Source of the DNA: Clostridiales bacterium DTU023 | GTDB lineage: Bacteria; Bacillota; Clostridia; Saccharofermentanales; DTU023 | NCBI GenBank assembly: GCA_001512945.1 | Contig: LFTF01000118.1 | Span: 1 to 23,062, forward strand | Length of the DNA: 23,062 nucleotides | Direction of reading: 5' to 3' | In this document: one piece after another, positions 1 to 7,869 of the stretch | Position numbering within the stretch: position 1 is the first letter of the stretch | Layout: every line of letters starts with the position of its first letter | Program-made: the position numbers and the translations under genes | Notes under the pieces: generated by a model | Databases searched by the model: none | The model's input: the letters and a program-made list of their open reading frames with translations, nothing else | What the model was told of the DNA's origin: nothing

Positions 1-567
1 CAGGAACAGATCCATGAAGAGATAGAAGATGCGGTTATCTACCCGATTCTCGCAGGTGATCTGTTTGACAGTGACACGAAGATTCGCATCAATCCAACGG
101 GCCGTTTCGTTATCGGCGGCCCCCAAGGCGATACGGGCCTCACCGGACGCAAGATTATTTGTGATACGTATGGCGGGTTCGCTCGCCACGGGGGTGGTGC
201 ATTTTCCGGCAAAGATCCGACAAAAGTTGATCGAACGGGCTCCTACGCGGCGCGACATATCGCGAAAAATCTTGTCGCTGCCGGATTATGCAGTCAGTGC
301 GAAGTTCAACTTGCTTATGTCATTGGCATAGCGCATCCAGTTTCGGTTACAGTGACAACATTTGGGACAGGTGTCCGGCATTCGGACGAGGCGCTGAGCA
401 CGCTTGTCACAAGGACATTTGATCTTCGTCCGGACGCAATTATCGATCGCTTTGATCTGTTACGTCCGATTTACACGCAAATAAGCAATTACGGTCATTT
501 CGGCCGCCCTGAACTGGATCTTCCATGGGAACGGCTCGACGCTGTTGAGTCACTCTTATCAGATTGA
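1..567 (+). CDS. metK: S-adenosylmethionine synthetase, C-terminal part (5' end outside window)
   Basis: Makes S-adenosylmethionine from methionine and ATP in the cytoplasm. The window opens inside the gene in frame 1, and 188 codons remain before the TGA at 565-567. Family signatures are clear: GGPQGDTGLTGRKIICDTYGG, then ARHGGGAFSGKDPTKVDR carrying the metal- and phosphate-binding residues, and QLAYVIG followed by TFGTG near the C-terminus. The ending LPWERLDAVESLLSD is of normal type. recD2 follows 42 bp later on the same strand, so the two may be cotranscribed. The N-terminal half cannot be judged. The identity is secure because this is one of the most conserved bacterial enzymes. Confidence 0.97.
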   Translation, partial: QEQIHEEIEDAVIYPILAGDLFDSDTKIRINPTGRFVIGGPQGDTGLTGRKIICDTYGGFARHGGGAFSGKDPTKVDRTGSYAARHIAKNLVAAGLCSQCEVQLAYVIGIAHPVSVTVTTFGTGVRHSDEALSTLVTRTFDLRPDAIIDRFDLLRPIYTQISNYGHFGRPELDLPWERLDAVESLLSD

Positions 568-609
568 GTTTGCGGGGCGTGCGGTCAGGCCAATTGAGGG
601 AGAAAATGA

Positions 610-3102
610 GTGGCTGAAAAACAGGCTCACGATATCGACGGCACATCAGCTTTTGGCAAGCTTGTTACATTTTCAGGCACTGTTTCTCGTGTCGTCTACC
701 GTAATGATGACAACGGCTACTCTGTCATTGAAGTGGAGGGGCAATCCGAGGAGTTGACGATTGTCGGTTCAATGCCACACATCGCGGCAGGCGATACAGT
801 CACAGGTTCAGGCATCATAAAGGATCATCCGTCGTACGGGCCTCAAATCGTCATGCACTCGATCAATAAAGAGGAGCTGCATGGGCGCGACAGAATCGAG
901 AGTTATCTGGCGTCAGGCGCGATCAAGGGAATCGGTGAGGCAACGGCAAAAAAACTAGTCGGTGCTTTCGGAGATGACACATTGACCGTGATGAGGCTCG
1001 AGCCCGAACGCGTCGCAAAGCTTCGCGGAATCGGCGCGAAAAAAGCGCATGACTTTAGCCGACAACTTTATGAAGATCGTGCTTACCAGGATCTCCTGCT
1101 TCTGCTTGTGCCGCATGGCATCGGGCCTGCTCGTATTCAACGGATATACAAGGTATTCGGAATCGGCGCGGAACAGGTGATTCGCGACAACCCTTTCGCG
1201 CTCGCTGAGAAGATCTCGGGTATTGGTTTCCGGACGGCAGACCGGATCTCAACAGAACTCGGCATGGGAGGCGATCATCCCGCGCGGCTTCGAAGCGCGG
1301 TTTTATTTGCGATGAGTCAGTCGCTTTATAGAGATGGAAACACAATAGAATCAGTCGGAGGAGTTGTAAATGCCCTCACTGGACCTCTTGGGGTTGATGC
1401 GCTAAAGATTGAAGCGGCAGTCGCCGGCCTGCTTAAAGAGGGCAGCCTTGTATCGGTACTGGGGATGGCCGGCAAGGATGGCAGACAAAAGGTTCAACTG
1501 TCTTCGGACTACCGTGAAGACTCGGGAGATGTTTCCTCTCCGTCTTCGGTTCCGATTGCAGATGGCAAGTGGGCAACCGCTGTTAAATCGATGATCGAGG
1601 AGAGTGTCCTTAATGACTTACCACAGGATGTCGTCGAGACGACCGGGATCGAAACCGGCGGCAGTAAACAGTCAGCCGCGATGCCGTTGTCTGACTGTCT
1701 GATTGCGCTCCGTGATACAGCCGTGATTGAACAGTCGTTGGCTCGATGTATTCGTGTGCTTTCAAACGCAACTTCCTCTAAACATCTTTTGAGCGAAAAA
1801 GAGGCTGTTCGAGAAGTGGATGCCATTGCGAGCGAAGAAGAGTTTACACCCGGAGAAGAGCAGATAGAAGCGCTCGTAATGGCCTTGACCAAGCCATTGT
1901 CTGTTTTGACAGGAGGTCCGGGGACAGGAAAAACAACCATTGTCCGTTTGCTGACGCGTATTCTGAGGCAAAGGGGTGAAAGCGTAAGTCTTGCGGCTCC
2001 GACGGGACGAGCTGCCCGACGACTTTCTGAAGTTTCACATATGCAGGCGCAAACGCTCCATCGGCTTCTATCACTTCAAGTGAGCGATGATAGTATCCCC
2101 GACGCGTCATTCTGGTTATCCGCGCAACCCATCACGTGCGATACACTTATCGTTGACGAGTGCTCCATGATCGATCTATTTCTTTTCGCGAACCTCATGA
2201 CTGCTGCCCGGCCGGGAATGCGTATCCTGTTGATCGGTGATGCCGATCAGCTTCCGTCGATCGGTCCTGGGCAGGTGCTGCGCGATATTCTCCAAGTGCC
2301 TTATATTGCCCACACACGACTCACAGAAATTTATCGGCAAGAATCACATAAATTGATCAACACGAATGCACATCGCATCTTAAAAGGTGAGCCGCTCGTG
2401 CTCGAACAATCGCTAGAATCTGACTTTGTATTCATTGACTGTGACGACGAGGTCGCGATGCATGACGGTGTTGTAAAACTCTGTCGCGACGTATTGCCTA
2501 ATTATTATCAGACGGATGGCATTTACGGAGCACAAGTTCTGTCGGCCTTTCGCCGAGGGACGGCAGGAGTTATTGAATTAAATCGTAGCCTTCAGAGATT
2601 GGCTCACGGAGAAATTTTTCATGCCATCGAAAGTCACGGCTATAAAATAACAACCGGAGACAAAGTGATGCAGACGCGCAACAACTATGACCTCGAGTGG
2701 ACCATTCCCGTGACAGGCCGCAAAGGACAGGGCGTCATGAATGGCGAGACGGGGATTGTTCAATCGATTAGCGTAAGTGGGAAAAGTGTGACGGTACTCT
2801 TTGAAGAAGAACGTGTCGCCCTAATCGCGGGTCAAGATCTTGACGACCTCGATCTTGCGTTCGCGACGACAATTCATAAGTCTCAAGGATCGGAATATGC
2901 TGTGGAAATTCTCGTTATTCCCGCGGGCGCCCCGTCATTCCTAACACGCAACCTGCTTTATACAGGCGTGACAAGAGCCAAAGCACGTTTGTTTATCTTG
3001 ACGCGGCGGCGCACGCTTAGCATGATGCTTCGAAACAATGAAGCCAACGAGCGGCGTGGAATACTTCGCCAATGGCTCCTGGAGCTTTCCCATACAACAT
3101 AG
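610..3102 (+). CDS. recD2: RecD2-type ATP-dependent DNA helicase (SF1B)
   Basis: 5'-3' DNA helicase of the RecD2 family found in bacteria without RecBCD; it acts in DNA repair and replication fork maintenance. The protein has 830 aa, full length for the family. The N-terminal ~90 residues look like an OB-type domain. Helix-hairpin-helix stretches follow (GIGEATAKKL, GIGAKKA, ISGIGFRTADRI). The motor has Walker A GGPGTGKTT near residue 435, Walker B-like LIVDECSMID near 513, GDADQLPSIGPG near 547, and late motifs TIHKSQGSEY near 753 and YTGVTRAK near 785. Residues ~300-400, between the helix-hairpin-helix part and the motor, are poorly conserved. The start is a GTG at 610, 7 nt after GGAG; an ATG at 606 is out of frame and stops at once. 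Its 3' end overlaps comF by 65 nt. Confidence 0.95.
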   Translation: MAEKQAHDIDGTSAFGKLVTFSGTVSRVVYRNDDNGYSVIEVEGQSEELTIVGSMPHIAAGDTVTGSGIIKDHPSYGPQIVMHSINKEELHGRDRIESYLASGAIKGIGEATAKKLVGAFGDDTLTVMRLEPERVAKLRGIGAKKAHDFSRQLYEDRAYQDLLLLLVPHGIGPARIQRIYKVFGIGAEQVIRDNPFALAEKISGIGFRTADRISTELGMGGDHPARLRSAVLFAMSQSLYRDGNTIESVGGVVNALTGPLGVDALKIEAAVAGLLKEGSLVSVLGMAGKDGRQKVQLSSDYREDSGDVSSPSSVPIADGKWATAVKSMIEESVLNDLPQDVVETTGIETGGSKQSAAMPLSDCLIALRDTAVIEQSLARCIRVLSNATSSKHLLSEKEAVREVDAIASEEEFTPGEEQIEALVMALTKPLSVLTGGPGTGKTTIVRLLTRILRQRGESVSLAAPTGRAARRLSEVSHMQAQTLHRLLSLQVSDDSIPDASFWLSAQPITCDTLIVDECSMIDLFLFANLMTAARPGMRILLIGDADQLPSIGPGQVLRDILQVPYIAHTRLTEIYRQESHKLINTNAHRILKGEPLVLEQSLESDFVFIDCDDEVAMHDGVVKLCRDVLPNYYQTDGIYGAQVLSAFRRGTAGVIELNRSLQRLAHGEIFHAIESHGYKITTGDKVMQTRNNYDLEWTIPVTGRKGQGVMNGETGIVQSISVSGKSVTVLFEEERVALIAGQDLDDLDLAFATTIHKSQGSEYAVEILVIPAGAPSFLTRNLLYTGVTRAKARLFILTRRRTLSMMLRNNEANERRGILRQWLLELSHTT

Positions 3103-3829
3103 AGATTTATTTCGGGACTTATGGTTGCTCGCGCGGGATGGGTTTGAGCAAATCTATTATGTTCCCTATTGTGCGGTCTGTGATCAACCCATTCAACCGC
3201 CCTTGCCCTCACCGTTTGTCTGTTCTAACTGTCTTTCGAAGCTTCCCTTCCGAATGGATAAAGAGAAAGTTTCATGGGAAGAAGACGTTCCTCTTTATGC
3301 AACCTTTTTTTATCGTGAGCCCATGTCCAACATGCTCATCTCGATGAAATTTTCCGGACGAACCGACCGGGCGCGGGCCATCGGGCCTCTGCTCGCCATG
3401 ACAGTGTGTCGCAGGCATCTCAGTTTCGATGCTGTTATCCCGGTACCCCTCCATAAAAAAAGATTGGCAGACCGCGGATACAATCAGGCAACGCTTCTCG
3501 CGCAAATCATGTCTGACAAGCTTTCTATTCCCGTTGTCGAAGATTTGCTGATTCGCACAGTTGATACAAGTCGACAAAGCGAAGCACATTCAGCTGTGGA
3601 GAGATATCAGCATTTGAGAGGAGCGTTTGAAATCAACGAGTCGTTGCCTGTCCTGGAGACGCTTGCGGGGCGAACCGTGCTTTTATTAGACGATGTGCTG
3701 ACGACGGGTGCAACACTTGCAGAAGCTGCGAAATCGCTCAGGGCTGCGGAGATAAAAGTGATTTGCTTTGTAGCCGCTACCAACAAAGATCGGTATTCTG
3801 CTTATGGTGATGTGTTGGAATCCTGGTGA
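3038..3829 (+). CDS. comF: ComF-family phosphoribosyltransferase-like protein
   Basis: ComF/GntX-type protein, linked to DNA uptake and handling in other bacteria; the biochemical reaction is uncertain. A four-cysteine zinc knuckle near residues 45-66 (YCAVCDQ, then FVCSNCLSKLPF) precedes a type I phosphoribosyltransferase fold. The PRPP-binding loop is LLLDDVLTTGATL near residue 215, and the family motif PVPLHKKRLADRGYNQ is near 137. The start is uncertain. ATG 3038 gives 263 aa and overlaps recD2 by 65 nt, but no good ribosome binding site precedes it; an in-frame TTG at 3125 would leave a shorter N-terminus more like other ComF proteins. Overlap with a helicase gene suggests coupled expression of two DNA-metabolism genes. 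Confidence 0.88.
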   Translation: MKPTSGVEYFANGSWSFPIQHRDLFRDLWLLARDGFEQIYYVPYCAVCDQPIQPPLPSPFVCSNCLSKLPFRMDKEKVSWEEDVPLYATFFYREPMSNMLISMKFSGRTDRARAIGPLLAMTVCRRHLSFDAVIPVPLHKKRLADRGYNQATLLAQIMSDKLSIPVVEDLLIRTVDTSRQSEAHSAVERYQHLRGAFEINESLPVLETLAGRTVLLLDDVLTTGATLAEAAKSLRAAEIKVICFVAATNKDRYSAYGDVLESW

Positions 3830-3933
3830 GTGAATCTTGTAATAGTGCGAATTAACAATAGAGTTAGGATAGATCTGACGCAAAGCACCTGCATGTCATG
3901 GTAAGATAATCCAAACGTTAAAGGAGATATGAT

Positions 3934-4698
3934 ATGCCTTCTAATTGGTTGATCGCGGCTGGCCTGATTTTGCCCGGTGTTATGACGGGAATCGGCGCCA
4001 TTCCGGCGCTTTTCGCAAAAAATGTTTCACGTAAATGGCTTGATGCCATGCTCGGATTTGCGGCAGGCATCATGCTCGCAGCGACGTGTTTCTCTCTGAT
4101 TCTACCAAGCATTGAGTTTGGCGGCGGGCATTTAGTCGCTGTCTTGGTTACCGCAGCAGGTATATTTGTCGGCGCCCTCATGATTGACGTCATTGACTAT
4201 TTCGCACCGCACGAACATTTGCTTAGCAAACATCATGAGGGTGTTCCGAGTGATTCGCTCAAGAGGATTTGGCTTTTTGTCATTGCGATTACGATTCATA
4301 ATATTCCCGAAGGTATGGCGGTTGGTGTTGCTTTTGGGTCCAACAATATTTCCCACGGACTCGCGGTTGCAATAGGAATAGGTCTTCAGAATTTCCCCGA
4401 AGGACTGGCCGTTGCCGTTGCGTTGATGCGCGAAAAATACAGCGCAAAAAAGGCTTTCCTGATTGCCGCGCTCACTGGTTTGGTTGAGCCGGTCATGGCA
4501 TTCCTTGGGTTTGGCCTTGTGCGGTTGTTTAGCCCGGCGCTCCCCTTTGTCCTTGCCCTTGCGGCAGGTGCGATGCTATTTGTCATCGTCGATGAAGTTA
4601 TCCCCGAGACGAGCGGCGGGGGCAACGAACGCATCGCAAGCTATGCGCTTATCATTGGTTTTATCATCATGATGATTCTGGATATTACGCTCGGCTGA
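3934..4698 (+). CDS. ZIP-family divalent metal transporter
   Basis: Cytoplasmic-membrane permease of the ZIP family (ZupT-like), expected to import zinc or related divalent metals. It has 254 aa with about eight hydrophobic segments. The two signature helices carry HNIPEG (residues 122-127) and QNFPEG (152-157), the metal-binding H-N-x-P-E-G core of helices IV and V; the second has Q in place of H. The cytoplasmic loop before helix IV is histidine-rich (HEHLLSKHHEG, residues 93-103), as in other ZIP proteins. An AAGGAG ribosome binding site lies 7 nt before the ATG. It stands apart from comF by 104 bp, so it probably has its own promoter, although I could not identify one. It converges on the abi gene with only an 11-bp gap. 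Substrate specificity cannot be read from the sequence. Confidence 0.9.
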   Translation: MPSNWLIAAGLILPGVMTGIGAIPALFAKNVSRKWLDAMLGFAAGIMLAATCFSLILPSIEFGGGHLVAVLVTAAGIFVGALMIDVIDYFAPHEHLLSKHHEGVPSDSLKRIWLFVIAITIHNIPEGMAVGVAFGSNNISHGLAVAIGIGLQNFPEGLAVAVALMREKYSAKKAFLIAALTGLVEPVMAFLGFGLVRLFSPALPFVLALAAGAMLFVIVDEVIPETSGGGNERIASYALIIGFIIMMILDITLG

Positions 4699-4709
4699 TC
4701 GGAGCCGGT

Positions 4710-5810
4710 TTATTCAGCGTATATGCCGTGATCTTGCGGGTGCTCGGTCAGCTTGAAATAGCTGCGCGAGACGTCTCCAAAGCGCTCGTGGCTTAGCTGG
4801 ATTAGCCTTTCCATCGTGTAAGGCGGTATTCCGAGGATCCTGTAGACGTCCAGCGCGCCAGGAGCCATTGTCTGTTGCATCAAACGTGCAAAATCGAGTT
4901 GTGACTGCAGTTCTGTGAGAAAGCTCAACATCAGAACGGGATCGTGGATAAACAGAATGATGGCGATCAGACAGGCATAGGGATCATTGGTACCGACACC
5001 TGCCTTGTATTCATCGAGCGTGAGCGTGCCATCCGGCAGGATAGCGAACAACGGCTCTTCAGGCAGGGAACACAGCATTTCACTTGAAAAAACACGTTCA
5101 CCGTGCGCAATTGTATTGCGGTATACCCGGAGAGTCTCAAGCGCGGAGGTGAGGAATTCTTTTGCCAGCGTGACTGGGATGTCATCGGGTCTTTTACCGA
5201 TCTCTCCCCACATCATTTTGTCGCAGATCTCGTCTTTGTCGAGTTCACGCAAGATGTTGTACCACTGGATCGCGAGACCGAACTCGACGTCATGGATGAA
5301 GATCCATGGGGGTAATTGTTTGTTGTCGGCGAGAAATTCGCGTGAATAAGAATTCTCGTTGGCAGAAGACTCAAGGTATCTGAGTTTATTCTGAAGTGTG
5401 CTCAATATGCTATTCGTGAGACTGCTCGACGAGTCGTAATAGCCTCGGTAAAAATAGTTGGCATTTGGGTCGGTGATATCGTCGCCGCTGACGGATCCAA
5501 ATTTTCGAGAGATCAGATAGGCAAGTTTGGTCTTGAAAGAAGCTTCTACGTAGAGGATCCCTTTGAGAACGACCTGGTAGAAATTCATGTTCACCATGTG
5601 TGCAAGTTGCAGATCCATTATTGACGGATTGCCGGTGAATTCACGCCGGTTCAGCCCTCCGTAGAGATGTTTATTGAGATTGACGAGTGAGTAGTAGGAA
5701 AAAGTGCTGAGTGTTTCTATCGCTCGTTTCTCGTCTGTAATTTCAATGCCGCGACTCCGCATAAATTCGATCTGTTCTTTGTATGTTCGGAAGGTCTTTT
5801 GCTTTAACAT
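4710..5810 (-). CDS. Abi_2-type abortive infection protein with HEPN motif (AbiD/AbiF-like)
   Basis: Resembles the Abi_2 (AbiD/AbiF) family of phage-exclusion proteins, which belong to the HEPN superfamily of RNA-targeting proteins. The N-terminus has the family pattern: FRTYKEQIEFMRSRGIEI, then a short helix and SYYSLVNLNKHLY near residues 38-50. The HEPN signature R-N-x3-H is RNTIAH at residues 231-236, in the usual context LRVYRNTIAHGERVF. Length is 366 aa, typical. I start it at ATG 5810, because AAGGGGGGTG lies 6 nt upstream at ideal spacing; a GTG at 5819 would sit inside that ribosome binding site. It lies ~70 bp downstream of, and co-directional with, the SOS polymerase cassette. No clear promoter or terminator lies between, so read-through control by LexA is possible. 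Phage defence is inferred from the family, not shown. Confidence 0.85.
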   Translation of the reverse strand: MLKQKTFRTYKEQIEFMRSRGIEITDEKRAIETLSTFSYYSLVNLNKHLYGGLNRREFTGNPSIMDLQLAHMVNMNFYQVVLKGILYVEASFKTKLAYLISRKFGSVSGDDITDPNANYFYRGYYDSSSSLTNSILSTLQNKLRYLESSANENSYSREFLADNKQLPPWIFIHDVEFGLAIQWYNILRELDKDEICDKMMWGEIGKRPDDIPVTLAKEFLTSALETLRVYRNTIAHGERVFSSEMLCSLPEEPLFAILPDGTLTLDEYKAGVGTNDPYACLIAIILFIHDPVLMLSFLTELQSQLDFARLMQQTMAPGALDVYRILGIPPYTMERLIQLSHERFGDVSRSYFKLTEHPQDHGIYAE

Positions 5811-5881
5811 AGTAGTCACCCCCCCTTAAGGATCCCGTTTATTATCTCATAACAGGGGATTATTTATGGGGCCAGAGTGTT

Positions 5882-6196
5882 CTATTTCTCCGGAGGAGTG
5901 TAATTGCGGTCTTTCACACGGCGGTAAGGCTCCGGTGTCGGTGCCGGCTCTCCGTCACCTTTGCCGTCCATCCACCAGCGGCCTGTAAGCGGCGAGTAAT
6001 AGAGAGGCACGTCCTTATCGGCGATCCGGCAAATCCAACACTCGCCGGATCCTGCCGAGCGGGCGGCTCGGCGCCCTACGAAATTTGAATGTGTGATTTC
6101 ATAATAGACACCGTCCTCCCAGGTGATTCTGAGGGGATGACGGGCGCCCGAAGCTCCCATCTCTAGAAGAACACACACAAAGACGGGTCTGCTCAT
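5882..6196 (-). CDS. Small protein downstream of the Y-family polymerase (paralogue of the 7464-7709 product)
   Basis: A 104-aa protein of unknown function. Its ATG overlaps the polymerase stop as ATGA (6193-6196), so translation is very likely coupled. The core (residues ~20-76) matches the small protein encoded upstream of the polymerase: a P-x2-[LI]-x-[FW]-x-D-G-x4-I segment (PLRITWEDGVYYEI), then CRIADKDVPLYYSPLTGRWW against CLIEARPVTLFYDAIAHRWW. The C-terminal 25 residues are an extra proline- and charge-rich tail (EPAPTPEPYRRVKDR). The compact beta-rich look recalls the DUF6504-type small proteins that accompany ImuB/DinB polymerases, but that link is a guess. Its place in the operon suggests an accessory factor for translesion synthesis or for its control. 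Confidence 0.8.
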   Translation of the reverse strand: MSRPVFVCVLLEMGASGARHPLRITWEDGVYYEITHSNFVGRRAARSAGSGECWICRIADKDVPLYYSPLTGRWWMDGKGDGEPAPTPEPYRRVKDRNYTPPEK

Positions 6197-7437
6197 GGTC
6201 CGAAAAATCCCACGGGATGAATGACATTTTCTTTTCGGATGTCATGCTCGGTGAGCGATCGGTCAGCAAGTGAGATGCCGCGTCTGACGGATAGGCCTCC
6301 ATAGCGCCCGCGGAGCGTATCAATGGTTTCTTCGAGGCGCAAAGTTGCCTCTCTGTGTTTTTCGTCTTCAAGAAACGATTGCTGGTTGAGTTTTGAGGCC
6401 TGAACTAGGTTGCATGCCCGGACACCCAGGCTTCGGATCCATTGGCCTTCCTGGAAGTTATCCATGATGAGCCTAAATGCTTCGGGAGCGATCTCGGCGC
6501 AAAGCTGCGTCGCAAATCGGAGCGGTGCCTGACGCTCGAAGTTGTGGAGTTCGTAGTCACGCATGCTGATCTGAACAGTGCGTGCAGCCATACCTGAAAT
6601 CCGGAGTCTGCTTGAGACTGATTCTGCCAGCATGTAGGTGACGGCCTTGATGTCCCGCTCTGTGTGAAGATCATGGCGGGCCGTGATTGAATTGCCGATT
6701 GATTTGACAGGAACTTCCCTGCCTGACTTTGCGACCTGCGACGTGTCGAGTCCGGCGGCAAATGCGTAAAGGCTGAGTCCGACCACTCCGAAGAGAACGC
6801 GCAGGAACTCCGGTCCAACTTTGACAAGCCCGCCGATCGTCCTAACGCCGATCCGGCGAAGTTTTCGCGAAGTCGCCGGGCCGACATAGAGCAGATCTTC
6901 CGAAGGCAGAGGATACACAACATCTTGATAGTTTGAGCGCGAGATGACAGTAGTGGCATCGGGTTTCCGAAGGTCGCTCCCGAGCTTGGCATAAATTTTA
7001 TTCCAGCTGACGCCGACACTTACCGTCAGCCCCAATTCATTTTTGATTCGTTCACGGATTATTTCGGCGACCGCGAAGCCGTCGTCGTTGGGACAGCCGG
7101 TAAGATCCAGCCAGCATTCGTCAATCCCGAATGCTTCGACCCGGTCTGTGTACTCGTTATAAAGTTCACGCGCAATCCGGCTGTAGTAGAGGTAGCGGCT
7201 GTAGTCGGGAGGGATGAGGACGAGGTCGGGACATTTTTGCCGAGATAGCCAAATGGCCTCACCTGTTTTAACTCCGGCTTGTTTTGCAAGCTGGTTTTTT
7301 GCCAGAACAATACCGTGCCGGTTGACCGGGTCACCGGCAACGGCGCACGGCACGGTTTTTAGCGCCGGACGTCGCAGCATCTCGACGCTGGCATAAAAAG
7401 AATTCTGATCGACGTGCAAAATGACACGGTCTTTCAA
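6193..7437 (-). CDS. dinB: Y-family translesion DNA polymerase (DinB/UmuC-like)
   Basis: Error-prone polymerase that copies damaged template DNA. It has 414 aa from the chosen start. The palm carboxylates are D10 in HVDQNSFYASVE and D106-E107 in FGIDECWLDLTG. The cores GIVLAKNQLAK, SVGVSWNKIYAKLGSDLRKPDA and LLYVGPATSRKLRRIGVRTIG (a helix-hairpin-helix) follow the Clostridia-type DinB order, and the little-finger domain runs to about residue 350. No clear QLxLF-type beta-clamp motif is visible at the end. The start is TTG 7437, 8 nt after the near-perfect AGAAGGAGGT; longer in-frame starts would run back into the upstream small gene. It is the middle gene of a three-gene unit: 26 bp after the first small gene and overlapping the second by ATGA. 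Two LexA boxes lie at the head of the unit. Confidence 0.94.
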   Translation of the reverse strand: MKDRVILHVDQNSFYASVEMLRRPALKTVPCAVAGDPVNRHGIVLAKNQLAKQAGVKTGEAIWLSRQKCPDLVLIPPDYSRYLYYSRIARELYNEYTDRVEAFGIDECWLDLTGCPNDDGFAVAEIIRERIKNELGLTVSVGVSWNKIYAKLGSDLRKPDATTVISRSNYQDVVYPLPSEDLLYVGPATSRKLRRIGVRTIGGLVKVGPEFLRVLFGVVGLSLYAFAAGLDTSQVAKSGREVPVKSIGNSITARHDLHTERDIKAVTYMLAESVSSRLRISGMAARTVQISMRDYELHNFERQAPLRFATQLCAEIAPEAFRLIMDNFQEGQWIRSLGVRACNLVQASKLNQQSFLEDEKHREATLRLEETIDTLRGRYGGLSVRRGISLADRSLTEHDIRKENVIHPVGFFGP

Positions 7438-7463
7438 CGAATGTGACCTCCTTCTGATCTTCG

Positions 7464-7709
7464 CTACAGTTTCGGTGAGTTGATCCACCAGCGGTGCGCG
7501 ATCGCATCGTAAAATAGCGTCACTGGCCTGGCTTCGATCAGGCAGACAAAGCGCCACGCCTCTGATCCGTCTTTCGCGGTGTTGCGAAGGGGTGTTTGAA
7601 GGCGCCGGCTTATGGCGACCTCCCGACCGTCTTTGAAACGGAGTTTCCTAGGGAAGATATCGCCCTCAAGGGTTACTTGTGCAATGACCGTAATATATGT
7701 GCGTTCCAT
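7464..7709 (-). CDS. Small protein, first gene of the SOS polymerase cassette
   Basis: An 81-aa protein of unknown function directly behind the LexA-box promoter. I start it at ATG 7709, which has GAGG 6 nt upstream; an in-frame ATG four codons earlier would sit on top of that site. The sequence is beta-rich: PRKLRFKDGREVAI, then EAWRFVCLIEARPVTLFYD and RWWINS at the end. It aligns along its whole core with the product of the third gene (5882-6196), sharing the D-G...I segment, C-x-I-x4-V-x-L-[FY]-Y and the final RWW. Being first and co-transcribed with the polymerase, it probably helps or controls it. Small genes next to Y-family polymerases are common in Firmicutes (YolD-like) and with ImuB (DUF6504); family membership is unproven. 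Confidence 0.82.
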   Translation of the reverse strand: MERTYITVIAQVTLEGDIFPRKLRFKDGREVAISRRLQTPLRNTAKDGSEAWRFVCLIEARPVTLFYDAIAHRWWINSPKL

Positions 7710-7724
7710 TCTCTGCCTCACAAA

Positions 7725-7738
7725 AGAACGATTGTTCC
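7725..7738 (-). promoter_or_regulatory. LexA (SOS) box 1
   Basis: Palindrome GAAC-GATT-GTTC at 7726-7737. It matches the Firmicutes LexA/DinR operator core GAAC-N4-GTTC. It lies 16 bp upstream of the first small gene and covers the predicted transcription start. It is seen directly; LexA binding is inferred. Confidence 0.85.
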
Positions 7739-7743
7739 TATTT

Positions 7744-7773
7744 AGTTTAACACGAACATAAGTTCTGACGCAA
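7744..7773 (-). promoter_or_regulatory. Promoter of the SOS polymerase cassette
   Basis: Minus-strand reading: TTGCGT at 7773-7768, an 18-bp spacer and TAAACT at 7749-7744. Neither element is perfect, which is usual for SOS genes. The placement relative to the two LexA boxes (one inside the spacer, one over the start) supports it. Confidence 0.5.
7753..7766 (-). promoter_or_regulatory. LexA (SOS) box 2
   Basis: Palindrome cGAAC-ATAA-GTTCt with the core at 7754-7765, close to the full CGAACATATGTTCG-type consensus. It is centred 28 bp from box 1 and lies within the spacer of the proposed promoter, so LexA bound there would block RNA polymerase. The pair suggests tight, possibly cooperative repression. 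Confidence 0.87.
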
Positions 7774-7869
7774 GAGCAACAGAATAGGACCCGCTACGAG
7801 GAGTGAGGAGATGATAGGTATTTTTATTAGGGAGGGTTGGTAGGCTATGATGTATCGGGAATTTACTCT

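Noticed and set aside
4692..4708. Terminator between the ZIP transporter and abi
   Set aside because: CGGCT/AGCCG can form a 5-bp stem, but no T-run follows on either strand and it overlaps the stop of the transporter gene; too weak to call.
5811..5881. Own promoter of abi around GATAAT
   Set aside because: A good -10-like GATAAT is present on the minus strand, but no -35 or TG extension accompanies it at workable spacing.
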